In this document: one piece after another, positions 11,971-25,499 of the stretch | How positions within the stretch are numbered: the stretch's first letter is position 1 | Layout: each line of letters starts with the position of its first letter | Assembly (NCBI RefSeq): GCF_003086295.3 | Contig: NC_092038.1 | Span: forward strand, 129,607,518 to 129,671,517 | Source of the DNA: Arachis hypogaea | Taxonomy: Eukaryota; Streptophyta; Magnoliopsida; Fabales; Fabaceae | Direction of reading: 5' to 3' | DNA length: 64,000 nt | Notes under the pieces: generated by a model | Told to the model about the DNA's origin: nothing | Database searches by the model: none | What the model saw: the letters and a program-made list of their open reading frames with translations, nothing else | Made by a program: the position numbers and the translations under genes

Positions 11971-13837
11971 AGGTCAGCATAATTTTCAAATGTATCCGTT
12001 TACTGATATATATAATAAAGATTAACAGTTAAAATTTATTAAAATATTAATATATTAATATATTTAAAGGTTTTTTTAAAGTTAAATTAATTTTTAAACA
12101 ATTATTTATTTTTTAAATTAATTTTTTTAGTTAAACCTGTTTTTTTGAATATTTTAAATTAGTTACATAAATTTTTTTTGTTATTTTTTATTTTTAACAG
12201 TATTAAAATTTATTAATATAATATGTTAAATAATATTATAATATATTTAATAATTTTAATTAATGACTAATATAATAAATTTATAAAATTAAATTAAATT
12301 AATTTTAAATTAAAAAATTTTAATATTTCAAGGTCTCTTTTTAATTATATTTTAATTTAATTTAATTTTATAAATTCATTATACAATATCCTTTTTAGTA
12401 TTCTTACAATATGTTCTTAAAACACATATTAAGAAGATCCTATTCTTCCTTAATTATATATACAAGATAATACATATATAAGTCAACTTAATATTTCATC
12501 CTCTTTTTTAGATACATATCACCGTGCTTTTTTCGAATAAAAGCAACGGAATTGAAGAAGTAAACCCCAAAACCCACCAACCCATAAGCAATTTATAAAA
12601 AATAATTTTTTAAAAGTCGTAGCATTTATATTTAATAAATTAAATAAAAATAATTTTAATAAATATAAGTAACAATAAATATATTTGATAAATAATTTTT
12701 AAAATTTAAAAATATCATAATAGACATTAATATCATAATTAAATTTTGTTAATTTCGATAAATACAAATAAATTTTAAAAAGTTTTCTATTAAATACTTT
12801 TAAAAATATTTTAAATTTTTAAAAATTACAAATATAAATACATAAATTTTTTATTTACCAAATATAAAATAAAGTGTTTATATTTTTAAAAAATACAAAC
12901 ACCTCTTTAAAATAATTTATTAAATTAATTCTCAATGCGTTTCACACGACACTCGAACACCCCTATTTCTTCTTTCACCATCTACCATATAATCTAATCT
13001 AATGTAATGTCTAATCCCTTATCTCTTTCTATTCTTAGGCGCAATAATAACACCTTAGATTCTTTTTCATATATTCATAAGCTAGGATTGATTTCATTAG
13101 CTCGCTTTTTAAATTGTTTTTTTAATGTTTTGTATCCTCTATTCCCTACTACTGATGGATTATTATCACCTAATAAAACCTTTGACAAGTACACTTGTGG
13201 GAATCGCAAGACAACGGCATAAGCAACAACGTGGGGAAAATAGCTTAATCACACTTTTTCAAGTTCAAATTCGTTGCGTGCAAAATAAAGTTGCAGGAGA
13301 AATAAGTTTTACAATGGAATGAACGTATTGTTATAGTATTGCTACTGTTATAATAATAAAACTACAACAGTGGCAAGAGTTCAAGTTGGTCTTTATTAAA
13401 ATCGTGACCAAAATTAATGGAACTGTTAGTTACACATCGTACTAATTGCCAATGGAGAAAAAAAAAGTGTTACCTACCCAACAAATTATGTTATGGGGTA
13501 TGACTTCGAAGCTTTCTATTTTGAAATTGCTTTCTATATATGCTTTTTACGAACAAGTAAAACATCACTACTCTGAGACAAAATAATTTATTTAATTTAT
13601 ATTTTTAATATATATTTTTTAAAAGATAAAAAATAAAAACTAAAATAAAAATATAAATCAAACCAAACGTACCTAATAAAATCTTTTATATCGTGTGTTA
13701 TTCTCGTACACTCCATTTAAGAGTAAATGTGTTAAATAATTATACCTTGGATATTATAGCACAAAACTATTCATATTTAATATATTTAATCATGTTTAAA
13801 ATAAAAATGATTATTCACATAAACATGATTAGATTAA

Positions 13838-13840
<3 letters not shown>

Positions 13841-13878
<38 letters not shown>
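13841..13878. repeat. (AT)n microsatellite
   Basis: Nineteen uninterrupted AT dinucleotides. Confidence 0.97.
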
Positions 13879-13881
<3 letters not shown>

Positions 13882-14457
13882 GTCAAATATTTTTATCAAA
13901 TACTTTAAATTATTTAGTAATTCTCTCAATTATTATTATCTTTGCGCGAAAAATATTTACATATATATCAATAGTCATATTAAATAAAAGTAAAAAAAAA
14001 AAGTTATACGACATCAAAATATTGATGAAATTAACATGATTAATATTTTTCAATTACATAAATTTTGTAATTTGTATATCCCTAAGGTATTGACAGCAGA
14101 TATAGTGGTAAAAATTGTATACGATGAGCTGCACCCCTTTAGAGTCCCAACTCTTCTTCTCTATTTCACCTAACCATGACGCTACACCATTATGTCTATT
14201 ATGTCTTTCATTACCATTTTTTATTATTTCTACAAAGATAACTAATTTTTTTATCTCAAATAAAAAATAAAAATGAGACATATTTTCTAGTTACACATAA
14301 GTGATAATACTTAATTAATTTTGTTAATTTAACTATTAAAATTAATAACAAACAAGAAATATTATTAATTTAATTTTTTACCTAAGTGAAAATTTTTATT
14401 ATTTGAAAATCGACTTACAAAGTAAAAATATTTGTTTATTAAAATTTAAATAGTGTG

Positions 14458-14460
<3 letters not shown>

Positions 14461-14538
<78 letters not shown>
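14461..14538. repeat. (AT)n microsatellite, 78 bp
   Basis: Thirty-nine uninterrupted AT dinucleotides, long enough to be highly length-variable. Confidence 0.97.
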
Positions 14539-14543
<5 letters not shown>

Positions 14544-15299
14544 ACATACATAATAAGAAGAAGACAGTTTTAGAGTAGAGTGATAAATAAATTTTTAAAT
14601 ATTTATATTTAGATAAATAAATTTTTAAAAAAATAATGAAGTCTTCTATTATAATAGATATGGACAAGTTATATTTAAAGTATGACATATAATTATTTAC
14701 GTAAAATAATATAAGATAAATAAAAAAATTCTATATAAAAATTAAATAAATTCAAGAAATTATCTTATTTGAGGAAGATTTTATATAATTATCTAATTAT
14801 ATTTATTATTTTAGATGATTATTTATACGATAAATACAAAAAATAAAATATTTATTTTTACTAACACACTATTATATAATTAAATATATCTATAAAACTA
14901 TTTTATAATACATCAAAATTAAACTTTTAAAAATTTATCTATCACTTATATTTATTAATTACTACTAAAGTACTCAACAAAATTTAACATTCCTTCTTTT
15001 AACATTGCCCTGGGACAAAATAAAATTAGGAATCAAAATATAATAATAATACCTATAGTATGCATAAGTTATTTATATTTTTAAAATTTTATATTTTTAT
15101 TTAATATAAAAAATAAATATATTATCAATAAAATTTTATATATAAAATAGTAATGACATTATATATTAAATTTAAAATTTTAAAAATAACACGCTGCTGC
15201 ATGGTGCCATTCAAAGAATAAATCACTTGAATAACTCAACTTTGATACAAGAGTGAGACATAAGTCTAAAACCAAAAAAGAGACTGATAATGAAAACAA

Positions 15300-16010
15300 G
15301 GGCATCAATATAAAGAAGATAAACTTAAAAAAATACAGTTTAATGAAAATGTGTAAACATTGTATGAAGTTTAAGTAGATTAATATTTTAAAAGTATAAA
15401 TATCTGCGTAAAAAGTTTTTTCGTAATTTGAATTCTGGAATAGAATATGGTTTTTAGAGTCTTCTCGTAATTTGAATTCTGGGATAGAGTATGGCTTTTA
15501 AAGTCTTCTCGTAATTTGAATTCTGGAATAGAATATGGCTCTCGTAATTTGAATTCTGGGATAGAGTATAGCTTTTAGAGTCACAAAATATTTTCAAACG
15601 CTCTAGTCTTTATATTTATATTCGACAATCAATCTATATTGCAACTTGTAAATAAAAGTTAAATTTTAACCGCTAAAAACATAAAATAAAATAAAAGTGC
15701 ATATGATGATGTATTACAAGGACAATCAATAATAAAAAGAAGATAAACTAAACAAATACACAATTTAATGAAAATCTGTAAACATTGCATGAAGTTTATG
15801 TAGATTAATATTTTAAAGGTATAAATATCTGCATGAAAAGTTTTTTCGTAATTTGAATTCTAGGATAGAGTATGGCTTTTAGAGTCACGAAATATTTTCA
15901 AACTCTATATAATTGTCTTCGATAACCAATCTATATTGTAACTTACAAATAAAAATTAAATTCTAACCGCTAAAGACATAAAATAAAATAAGAGTGCATA
16001 TGAGGATATA
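15300..16010. repeat. Direct duplication, about 424 bp apart, containing a 44-bp minisatellite
   Basis: Two diverged copies of one segment: GAAGTTTAAGTAGATTAATA near 15366 recurs as GAAGTTTATGTAGATTAATA near 15790, and both flanks align. In the first copy a unit starting TCGTAATTTGAATTCTGG is repeated at 15421, 15465, 15509 and 15542 (periods 44, 44, 33). The second copy has it once, at 15846. The minisatellite therefore expanded after the duplication, or collapsed in one copy. Confidence 0.8.
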
Positions 16011-16924
16011 TTATTTTTTCTTTATATTTTGATATTTATATTTATTATGATAATGCAAATAATATTTTATAATTATCAATACATTTAATTTTTTTCCTTT
16101 GACAAAATTTTTAAGTTTACACTTACACACTTATAAACAAATTAAAACTATCAACCGCTCACTTTTTTTCTTGTTACTTTCTATCTTATATTTATACAAC
16201 AATAAAATAAAAACTATTTTTGAAATAAGAGGATAGAAAGTTTATTCTAATTAGAAGTTAAAAGTTTTACATATATAGGATATTTTTTAATATAAAAAAA
16301 TTAAATTAATATTATATGGCTAACATGCAATTTAATATAAAAAATAAACAAAATTATTATTATTATTATGATAGATAGTAAATATATGATTATGGTTTAA
16401 TCAATTATGATTATTACACAAATTTTAGTTAAAATTATAATATTTTTAATTATTTATATATAATAAATTTTAATATAACAATTTTATCTTTTTTATGATA
16501 TTTTTTTAAGATAAAAAACTGTCTACTTGTTTTTTTTAAGACAAAGATATGTTTTGTAGAAATATATATATATCCAAGAGGATACTCATAGAGTACTGTG
16601 TCTACACATTTGATTAGTATAGTATTAAAATTAGTTTTATATTTATCATTTATTATTCTATCAAATTGTAAATATTTGTAGGTAAAATTATATTGATTTT
16701 ATCTATATATTAACAAATAACAAATATTTATTCCTTACACTTATTTTATTTTGCATTGTATTTAAACAAATACTAATAAACTTCACATTTTTTTGTACTA
16801 TAAATATGAATTTTCTAACCTTCTTCTGCTTAATAAATTTTAATATATCACATTCGGGCTTTCACTTGAGCATTTTTAAAGTCTTATTGTTGAGTGTTTT
16901 AAAAAATATTCGTTAAAAAAATTG

Positions 16925-17640
16925 GGAATGGAAGAGGATGATCACTAGCAAAACTAAGGTGGAAGTAAGGTTATAGCATAGTAGCATGTGTAAAGGACAC
17001 TCAGCATGGTTGGAAGAATGGAAGAGGATGAATGCTTGACACGCGCAAGGCATGCCGGAAATGTATGATTTAGAGTGTGCTGTTGTCTTATTCTACAGGA
17101 TTCATGTATCGTACTAAAGTTCAATCTTAACTTTCATTCAACCGCCTTAGAAAGAGCGGTATGGTTGGGAGAAATGGAAAAGGATAAAGGTGTGGAAGGA
17201 ATGAAGGCTATAGCACAGTAGCATGAGGACACGCGGCATGGTTGGAGGTATGGAAAAGAATGAAGGCGTGACACGCGCAAGACATGCCGGAGATGCATGA
17301 TTTGGTGTATTGGTGTCTTATTCCAGAGACACTCCGGGAATCAGGATAGCCGCAACCTCCTTATTAACTTTCTTCTTCACTGTCACCTATACTCTCCGCA
17401 ACTCACTTTGAAACACGCGTGCCTTCTTTGCAAATACCAACCACTGGTAAGTAGCATTTTGGATCGCAATCAGCGTAATTTACTATGCAACTACTGATAT
17501 GCCACAACCTCATTGTTAGCTTTCTTCTTCATTGCCACCTATACTCTCCACAACTCACTTTGAAACACGTGTCTTCCTTGAAAATAATAAATATTAGTAC
17601 ATAACATTTTGCATCGCAATCAGTGTATTCTACCGTGGGC
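16925..17640. repeat. Two nested local duplications in a GC-richer patch
   Basis: A segment with GACACGCGCAAGGCATGCCGG at about 17038 recurs at about 17270 with a period near 232 bp. A second segment (CTATACTCTCCGCAACTCAC) beginning near 17354 recurs near 17507 with a period near 152 bp. Copies differ by perhaps 10-15 percent by eye. Short open frames are present but are not shared between copies in a way that suggests a protein. Confidence 0.7.
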
Positions 17641-17808
17641 AATACGTATGCGCTGCTGAATGATAATACTGTTGGCGCTTCATGTATGGGGAGGATTGTA
17701 ATCAGTGTTTGTAGGAGATAAACAACAACAAAAATTAAAATTGTAGGATCTAGACAATATCTCCTTTCCTTGCCATTAATCCACAGACAACATGCATGGT
17801 TTACTGTC

Positions 17809-20621
17809 TAGTGGATGTGGATCCCAACTTTATTATTGGATATGCATGTATTTCTTGGATTGATATACTAACTAGTTAGTTTTGGCGTCAGCTTTATCCG
17901 CACGCACAAAAATCCATAAATTTATTATATACCAATATCATCTCTCAAGCATATATATACTTTTATCATATATTTTATAAAATGATTATGTTAAGCAATT
18001 AATTAATTAAAAAAGCAGTCTATTAACAAAAATAAATTCTCACTATCTTAATTTTTTAAATTTTAAAAAAATATAAAATATTAACTTAAGTTAGTTTATA
18101 TTATAGTTAACTCTCTATATTTTTTTATAAAATTATTTATTCAAAAAAATTAAACTATTAAAATATAATACATAAATATTTATATTTTTAATATATTTTT
18201 AAAAAATATAAAACATATTTTTTGTCTTACAAGCTTATTAAAAATTTTAAAAATATTTATAATTTTTATTTTGTTTCTATTTTATTTAAAAAACTTTTAT
18301 TTGTATAAAATATACGCTTAGTGATTAATTTAAAAAAAATTAAGATCAATTATTTAACAATATTGCAAGAATAATCTTTTGGATAAGTAAATCAGATATA
18401 ATTATTATATATTATTGTTAGATTGGTTATAAATTCTCTAAAAATTCTGTTATTATATGTATATTTGATACAAATAAAAATTTTTAAAAATAAAATTAAA
18501 ATAAAATAAAATTTATTAGTGGATGTGGATCCCAACTTTATTATTGGATATGCATGTATTTCTTGGATTGATATACTAACTAGTTAGTTTTGGCGTAAGC
18601 TTTATTCGCACGCACAAAAATCCATAAATTTATTATATACCAATATCATCTCTCAAGCATATATATACTTTTATCATATATTTTATAAAATGATCCTGTT
18701 AAGCAATTAATTAATTAAAAAAGCAGTCTATTAACAAAAATAAATTCTCACTATCTTAATTTTTTAAATTTTAAAAAATATAAAATATTAACTTAAGTTA
18801 GTTTATATTATAGTTAACTCTCTATATTTTTTTATAAAATTATTTATTCAAAAAAATTAAACTATTAAAATATAATACATAAATATTTATATTTTTAATA
18901 TTTTTAAAAAATATAAAACATATTTTTTGTCTTACAAGCTTATTAAAAATTTTAAAAATATTTATAATTTTTATTTTGTTTCTATTTTATTTAAAAAACA
19001 TTTATTTGTATAAAATATACGCTTAATGATTAATTTAAAAAAATTAAGATCAATTATTTAACAATATTGCAAGAATAATCTTTTGGATAAGTAAATCAGA
19101 TATAATTATTAGATATTATTGTTAGATTGGTTATAAATTCTCTAAAAATTCTATTATTATATGTATATTTGATACAAATAAAAATTTTTAAAAATAAAAT
19201 AAAATTTATTAGTGGATGTGGATCCCAACTTTATTATTGGATATGCATGTATTTCTTGGATTGATATACTAACTAGTTAGTTTTGGCGTCAGCTTTATCC
19301 GCACGCACAAAAATCCATAAATTTATTATATACCAATATCATCTCTCAAGTATATATATACTTTTATCATATATTTTATAAAATGATTCTGTTAAGCAAT
19401 TAATTAATTAAAAAAGCAGTCTATTAACAAAAATAAATTCTCACTATCTTAATTTTTTAAATTTTAAAAAATATAAAATATTAACTTAAGTTAGTTTATA
19501 TTATAGTTAATTCTCTATATTTTTTTATAAAATTATTTATTCAAAAAAATTAAACTATTAAAATATAATACATAAATATTTATATTTTTAATATATTTTT
19601 AAAAAATATAAAACATATTTTTTGTCTTACAAGCTTATTAAAAATTTTAAAAATATTTATAATTTTTATTTTGTTTCTATTTTATTTAAAAAACTTTTAT
19701 TTGTATAAAATATACGCTTAGTGATTAATTTAAAAAAAATTAAGATCAATTATTTAACAATATTGCAAGAATAATCTTTTGGATAAGTAAATCAGATATA
19801 ATTATTATATATTATTGTTAGATTGGTTATAAATTCTCTAAAAATTCTGTTATTATATGTATATTTGATACAAATAAAAATTTTTAAAAATAAAATTAAA
19901 ATAAAATAAAATTTATTAGTGGATGTGGATCCCAACTTTATTATTGGATATGCATGTATTTCTTGGATTGATATACTAACTAGTTAGTTTTGGCGTCAGC
20001 TTTATCCGCACGCACAAAAATCCATAAATTTATTATATACCAATATCATCTCTCAAGCATATATATACTTTTATCATATATTTTATAAAATGATTCTGTT
20101 AAGCAATTAATTAATTAAAAAAGCAGTCTATTAACAAAAATAAATTCTCTATCTTAATTTTTTAAATTTTAAAAAATATAAAATATTAATTTAAGTTAGT
20201 TTATATTATAGTTAACTCTCTATATTTTTTTATAAAATTATTTATTCAAAAAAATTAAACTATTAAAATATAATACATAAATATTTATATTTTTAATATA
20301 TTTTTAAAAGATATAAAACATATTTTTTGTCTTACAAGCTTATTAAAAATTTTAAAAATATTTATAATTTTTATTTTGTTTCTATTTTATTTAAAAAACT
20401 TTTATTTGTATAAAATATACGCTTAGTGATTAATTTAAAAAAAATTAAGATCAATTATTTAACAATATTGCAAAAATAATCTTTTGGATAAGTAAATCAG
20501 ATATAATTATTATATATTATTGTTAGATTGGTTATAAATTCTCTAAAAATTCTGTTATTATATGTATATTTGATACAAATAAAAAATTTTAAAAATAAAA
20601 TAAAAATAAATTAAAATTTAT
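17809..20621. repeat. Tandem array: four copies of a roughly 700-bp unit
   Basis: Units begin with TAGTGGATGTGGATCCCAAC (the first copy is cut from a CTAGTGG context) at 17809, 18517, 19210 and 19917. Lengths are 708, 693, 707 and about 705 bp. The copies are nearly identical, differing by scattered substitutions and small indels. Each has an AT-rich body, a palindromic ACTAACTAGTTAGT near the start and a GTATATATATGC-like run. No open frame spans a unit. It looks like a young satellite-style expansion. Confidence 0.93.
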
Positions 20622-22407
20622 GAATATTTTTTAAATTTTTTAACTAATTTTAAAGATAAAAAATATATTTTATTTTTTTAAAAAAATTAACTTCGACAAT
20701 TTTGTATAAATTTTTAGTATGTAAGTTCAAATATGTTTTTTATTTACAAAAAAAATAATATATTGATAAAGTAGAATTGCCAAACAGGTCCATTTGATGC
20801 ATTTAAATTAAGTCTGCTTAGTACATCACTTACAATACTTATCACTTAATTCAATTCCATTTTCAAACTCACAAAATATTGCATAAATATTTATAACATC
20901 ATGTATCATAAAAATTAACTTTAAACTTAATATAAAATTTATTATTCCAACATTTAATCTCAACTTAATTTAAAATTTATATTATTTTTAATTATTTCAA
21001 ATGTTGTCAATTAAATTATAAAAAAATTAACTAAAATAAAAATTATAGAATTACATAATTAATAATTATATACTATGTTTAAAAGATATTATACATTAAT
21101 AAAAATAAATTTTAAAATATTATTTAATTAAGCATAACAATATTAAAAAAGTACATTACATATTTGAAACATTATATATTTTGGCTCATTGAATTTAAAA
21201 AAAATACAATAAAAAATTAAAATACTGTGTATTTGAATTGAAAAAGAAATTATAATTTTATAAATAATTAAAAAAAATTATCATTAAATTAATTAAAATA
21301 TATTTATCTATCAAATTGATAAGAAGATAATAAAAAAATAATGCAATGAAATAGAAGAGTACAGTTGAGTACATCTTATTTAGTTTGATTGAACTCTTGT
21401 AATCAAGTTAGAATAATAACATTTTAATATTCATTTTTTGGGTTATATAAGTGGCAATATTTAATTGGTCTTTTTTTTAAATGATATAAAAAATTTTTTA
21501 TTAATATTAATCTCATTTTAAATATTGTATTCAAGGTAAGTTTTGGGTTTAAATTAGTTTAATTATTATATATGTATTAAAAAAATTTCTCATTAGAATG
21601 AGTCTATTTATTATATGAATTATTCTATTTATTTTTTTAAAAAATTTGGATAAAAAATCTATTAAGGCTGAAAAACACTTTTGGACAAAAAAAATTAGAC
21701 AAGAAGTTAGAAATTTGTTTTCGTCGATAAATTCAATTTTCTATCAAATTATAAAAAATATTGAAAAGAAAACTCTTCTAAGTGAACAAGTAGTAAGTTT
21801 TTGTAATTTTTATTGATTAAGAATAAAAAAACTCTTTAAAAAAATTATATAGAACATAACCAGTAATTAAAGAATATAAATTTAAAGAAATTTTGTAGGT
21901 AATATATACATTAATTTATTGAAATTTTTATGAGTTTGAAGGGTATATTTTAAGACTTTAAATTATTAATAAAAAATATAACAAATTAAAAATTAATATT
22001 AATAGTCTTTTCATTATTCTAAATAATTTTTTTGTGTGCCAATGAATTTTTAAAATATTGCAAATCGCTATATTAGAATATGTCTTTCTTTTTGTATGGA
22101 GTGAATATAACTCAAGTATCAAGTATTTAAGAGGTATAAAAATTTTATAAATATAGAATATTAGTAAATAGTTTATAGACATATAAACATCATAAAATTA
22201 ATCACACGACGAGTATCTAAAGATAAAATATGAGATTACTCCTTAAAAAATATGGATCTCCTTTCGTTGAGAGAGATAATATTTGATATAGATATTAGGT
22301 TGAACGAGAATATTAATATTTTGACCATTTGATCGTCAAGATAGAAATGATGATCTTTAAATTCACCAATTATAAAGTTAAGAATGAATAATATTCAAAG
22401 CTGAATT
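20622..22407. other. AT-rich DNA including copy A of an old segmental duplication (about 21780-22407)
   Basis: No gene. From about 21780 to the CACTA insertion point the sequence aligns, with many substitutions and indels, to about 39770-40650. Good anchors are AATTATATAGAACATAACCAG, TTAAGAGGTATAAAAATT and AAGTTAAGAATGAATAATAT. Copy A resumes on the far side of the CACTA element at 37445. Confidence 0.75.
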
Positions 22408-22824
22408 TACTAAAAAAAATATTGAACACCAAATTTATCGGTTGAATAACTAAAATAATCTACCGATAAATATATTATCGTCGAAAAAAATCTGATATTA
22501 TAACACTAGCCGATAATTAGTTATTGTCGGATTTTTCAACCCGACGGTAATTACTGACGAATTCTACGGCTAATTTTTTAACAATAAAAATGTTTGGCAC
22601 CACACTATATTTGTTTTGTGCCGACTTACTGTCGAATTTTTCTCCTGATAAATTCGATGATAAATTCAATTTTTAAATTTTTTTAACACAATTAGTAGTC
22701 AAATTTTAAATAATAGAAATCAAATAAGGATTTTATTAAATATCAAGTGTACATACAGAATAAAAAGTCAAATAAATAAGATATAATCAAATAGTCTAGA
22801 ACAAAATCCTAATCACTATGTATG

Positions 22825-23358
22825 TGTTCATACCATGGCCCAACACTACGGCCTAGGTATAAATACACTTAAAGGCCCAATCCAAAGATGGACCCTCACT
22901 CCCCACCAACCTCCTCTGATGAGGTCAGATTCGATACAGACTCCACTCTAAGGAAGTCGGGACCGAAGGTTAGCTGGCAGATAACACTTATTCAAATAAG
23001 TAATTGTCCCTAAAATTTTGCAACCCACTTCCAGGAGCCATATCTCAATTTCCTTAAGATAAAGGAACGGTTATCCATCTTAAAAGGTGGAACTACTCCA
23101 ACGGTGGTTATTGGTTCACCACTATAAATACATTGACACCCCTCAGGTATCGCTAAGTTCCAATATACTTAAACCTGCTATAAACCCTTTTGCTGACTTT
23201 GGCATCGGAGTATCTTTGCAGGTACCACCCCCATTCCTTCACACACACAAGTCGGACGGCAGCTCCCTGACGCAATCCAGGTCGGAGATCTCCTCCTCCA
23301 AACGTTTGGGCCAACCTTACAAGGCCTGTCCATTAATTTTCGATTACCCATCGTAACA
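22825..23358 (+). repeat. 5' LTR of the Tat element
   Basis: 534 bp, starts TGTTCATACCATGG and ends CATCGTAACA, giving TG..CA termini. A TATA-like CTATAAATAC lies near 23121 and is a plausible retroelement promoter. Confidence 0.95.
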
Positions 23359-23359
23359 T

Positions 23360-23377
23360 TGGCACCGTTGCCAGAGA
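23360..23377 (+). promoter_or_regulatory. Primer-binding site, tRNA-Asp-like
   Basis: TGGCACCGTTGCCAGAGA begins two bases after the LTR. It closely resembles TGGCGCCGTTGCCGGGGA, complementary to the 3' end of plant tRNA-Asp and common in gypsy elements. Confidence 0.75.
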
Positions 23378-23396
23378 CCCGAGAGATCAACCAGTG

Positions 23397-24600
23397 ATGG
23401 CAGACAACTTGTACGAAGATGGAAACACATCGTCTGATTCTGAGCAAGAGAATCAGAACGTTGACAATAATGATAGAACGATAGTCATTCACCAAGGAGT
23501 GACTAACCAGCACAAAGAAGGAACCTCAGGGGTGAAGGACCCAAAGGGAAACTCCTCTGAAGGGCATGAATCAAGAAAAGAAGGACAACTTCATGCAACT
23601 GACTTCATGGGATTGTTCCATGGCCATCAGGGACGACTGGAGCAGTTGGAACAAGAATTGGAGCGACAGCGAGAAGTGGAGAGGAATTTGAGAAGCGAGA
23701 TCGAACGACGAAAAGAGCTTGAAGAAAATCTCCTAAGACTAGAATCCACTCTCCGAAGTTGTAACTCTCGTAGTGACCGAGAAGATTCTTCCTTGAGAGG
23801 AGAAGACCCATTTAGTGAAGCCATAATAAGGGCAAAAGTTCCAAAGAACTTCAAAACCCTGATATGGACCTCTACGATGGAACTCCTGACCCAAAGCATT
23901 ATCTAAGCAATTTTAAAAGTCAGATGTATTTGGCCAACGCTTCTGATGCTACTCACTGCAAGGCTTTCCCGATGATAGTCTTCCCCCAAGGTCGGTCACC
24001 AGCTTCGACGACCTATCGCAAAAGTTTCTGATGCGATTCTCCATCCAGAAGGACAAAGTAAAGCACGCACCGAGTCTCTTGGAAGTAAAACAGGAGGTCG
24101 GAGAACCTTTGAGGGACTACATGGAAAGGTTCAATAAAGCGTGTTTGGAGATCCAAGACCTGCCAACAGAGGCAGTAATTATGGGTCTAGTAAATGGACT
24201 CCAAAAAGACCCCTTCTCCCAATCCATCTCGAAAAGACACCCGACCTCCCTGAGTGATGTACAGGAAAGAGTTGAGAAGTACATCAACATGGAGGAAAAT
24301 ACCAGGTTTCGAGAGCCAAGTTGGCGACCTGGGCACTCTCACTCATCAAAAGAGAAAGAGAAAGAGAGAGAGAGTCCAAGAAAAAAGAGGAAGTCGGCCC
24401 TAAAAGGCCTAGGAGATATCACTCCTATACTCCTCTATGAGTTTCCCTAGTTGATGTCTACAGGAAAATTTGTCATACCAAAAGACTACCTCCCCCTAGG
24501 CCCATCAAAAATAAAAAAGGAGGAAGTCATGGCAATTACTGCGAGTACCATAAACTATATGGTCACTCAACAAATGATTGTTACGAACTCAAAAATGTGA
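23397..24600 (+). pseudogene. gag: Tat gag (capsid and zinc knuckle), frameshifted
   Basis: Starts at the ATG at 23397. A charged coiled-coil (about residues 80-125, rich in Glu/Arg/Leu) is followed by the capsid region: EDPFSEAIIRAKVPKNFK, then after a frameshift near 23855 YDGTPDPKHYLSNFKSQMY, and on to RDYMERFNKACLEIQDLP. A deletion near 23965 removes about a dozen residues of the core, and a stop follows MRF-frame DNA at 24448. A zinc knuckle of form C-x2-H-x4-H-x4-C (CEYHKLYGHSTNDC) is at about 24540-24581. The His in place of the second Cys is usual in this lineage. Gag would form the virus-like particle that packages element RNA. Broken here. Confidence 0.85.
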
Positions 24601-25217
24601 TAGAAAAACTGGCCAGAGAAGGCTGGCTGGACAGATATCTCATGGAAAGGTCGGACCATCATGGCAAGAGAAAGCGAGATGACGAGGATAGAAGAGACCC
24701 ACCACCACAGACCCTGGAAAGACATATACATATGATATTGGGAAGATTCGGTGGAGGCGGCCTCACAAAGTCATATTGCAAGAGGCACTTAAAAGAAGTC
24801 TACCAGGTCGGGAGAGAAGCTCCCGACCTTCCAACCATCTCTTTTACTAAAGAAGATGGGCAGGGTATCATTCCTGGACATGACGATCCAGTTGTGATAA
24901 CCATGATCCTTGCCAATGCCTATCTTCACAGAATCCTGGTGGATCAGGGAAGCTCAACCGACATCCTGTTCAAACCGGCATTTGATAAGTTGGGATTGGA
25001 CGAAAAGGAGTTAAGAGATTACCACGATACTTTATATGGGCTGGGGGATACACCAATAAAGCCATATGGATTTATACCCATGCATACAACTTTTGGAAAA
25101 GGGAAAAAATCCAAAACTCTTAGCATCAACTTCATAGTCATCGCCTACAATGCTCTAATAGGTAGAACAACTCTAAATTGGCTCGGAGCAGTGGTGTGCA
25201 CCCCCATCTTTGCATGA
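24597..25217 (+). pseudogene. Tat retroelement aspartic protease region
   Basis: An open stretch running from the zinc knuckle through KLAREGWLDRYL into the protease. The active site reads ILVDQGSSTDILF at about 24933-24971, where D-Q-G-S stands in for the usual D-S/T-G. That variant is familiar in Tat elements. Downstream ALIGRTTLNWLGAVV matches the conserved flap-end region. The frame closes at 25217 by a shift, with further frame changes before the RT. The protease would cut the Gag-Pol precursor. Confidence 0.8.
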
Positions 25218-25499
25218 AATTCCCAACACCAGAGGGTATTGTAACCATTAAGGGAGATCAGAAGCTGGCGAGAAAATGCTACAATGAAAGCCTAAACCTA
25301 AGATGAAAAGGCAAGGAGGATCACACCATTGAACTCGGAGGAGTCAGATTTAAGAAATAGTTGCGGCCACAACCAGGGGTGGGGGGAAAGACTGAAGAGG
25401 TACAGATCGAAAAAGCGGAAGAGAAAAATACCAACATAAGAGCCAACCTAAAACAAGATCTGAAGCAGAAGCTCGTAAGGCTCCTACAAGAGAATTCCA

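Larger units (their letters stand above)
11971..15290. other. AT-rich intergenic DNA, no gene seen
   Basis: Mostly A/T homopolymer-like sequence. A slightly less AT-rich patch at 12940-13320 has no protein similarity I can recognise. Two TA microsatellites are listed separately. Confidence 0.5.

Noticed and set aside
13007..13322. Two overlapping short plus-strand frames
   Set aside because: No recognisable protein, no promoter or splice structure. Likely chance.
17809..20621. CRISPR-like or gene-family tandem array
   Set aside because: Units are about 700 bp, contiguous and non-coding, in a plant genome.
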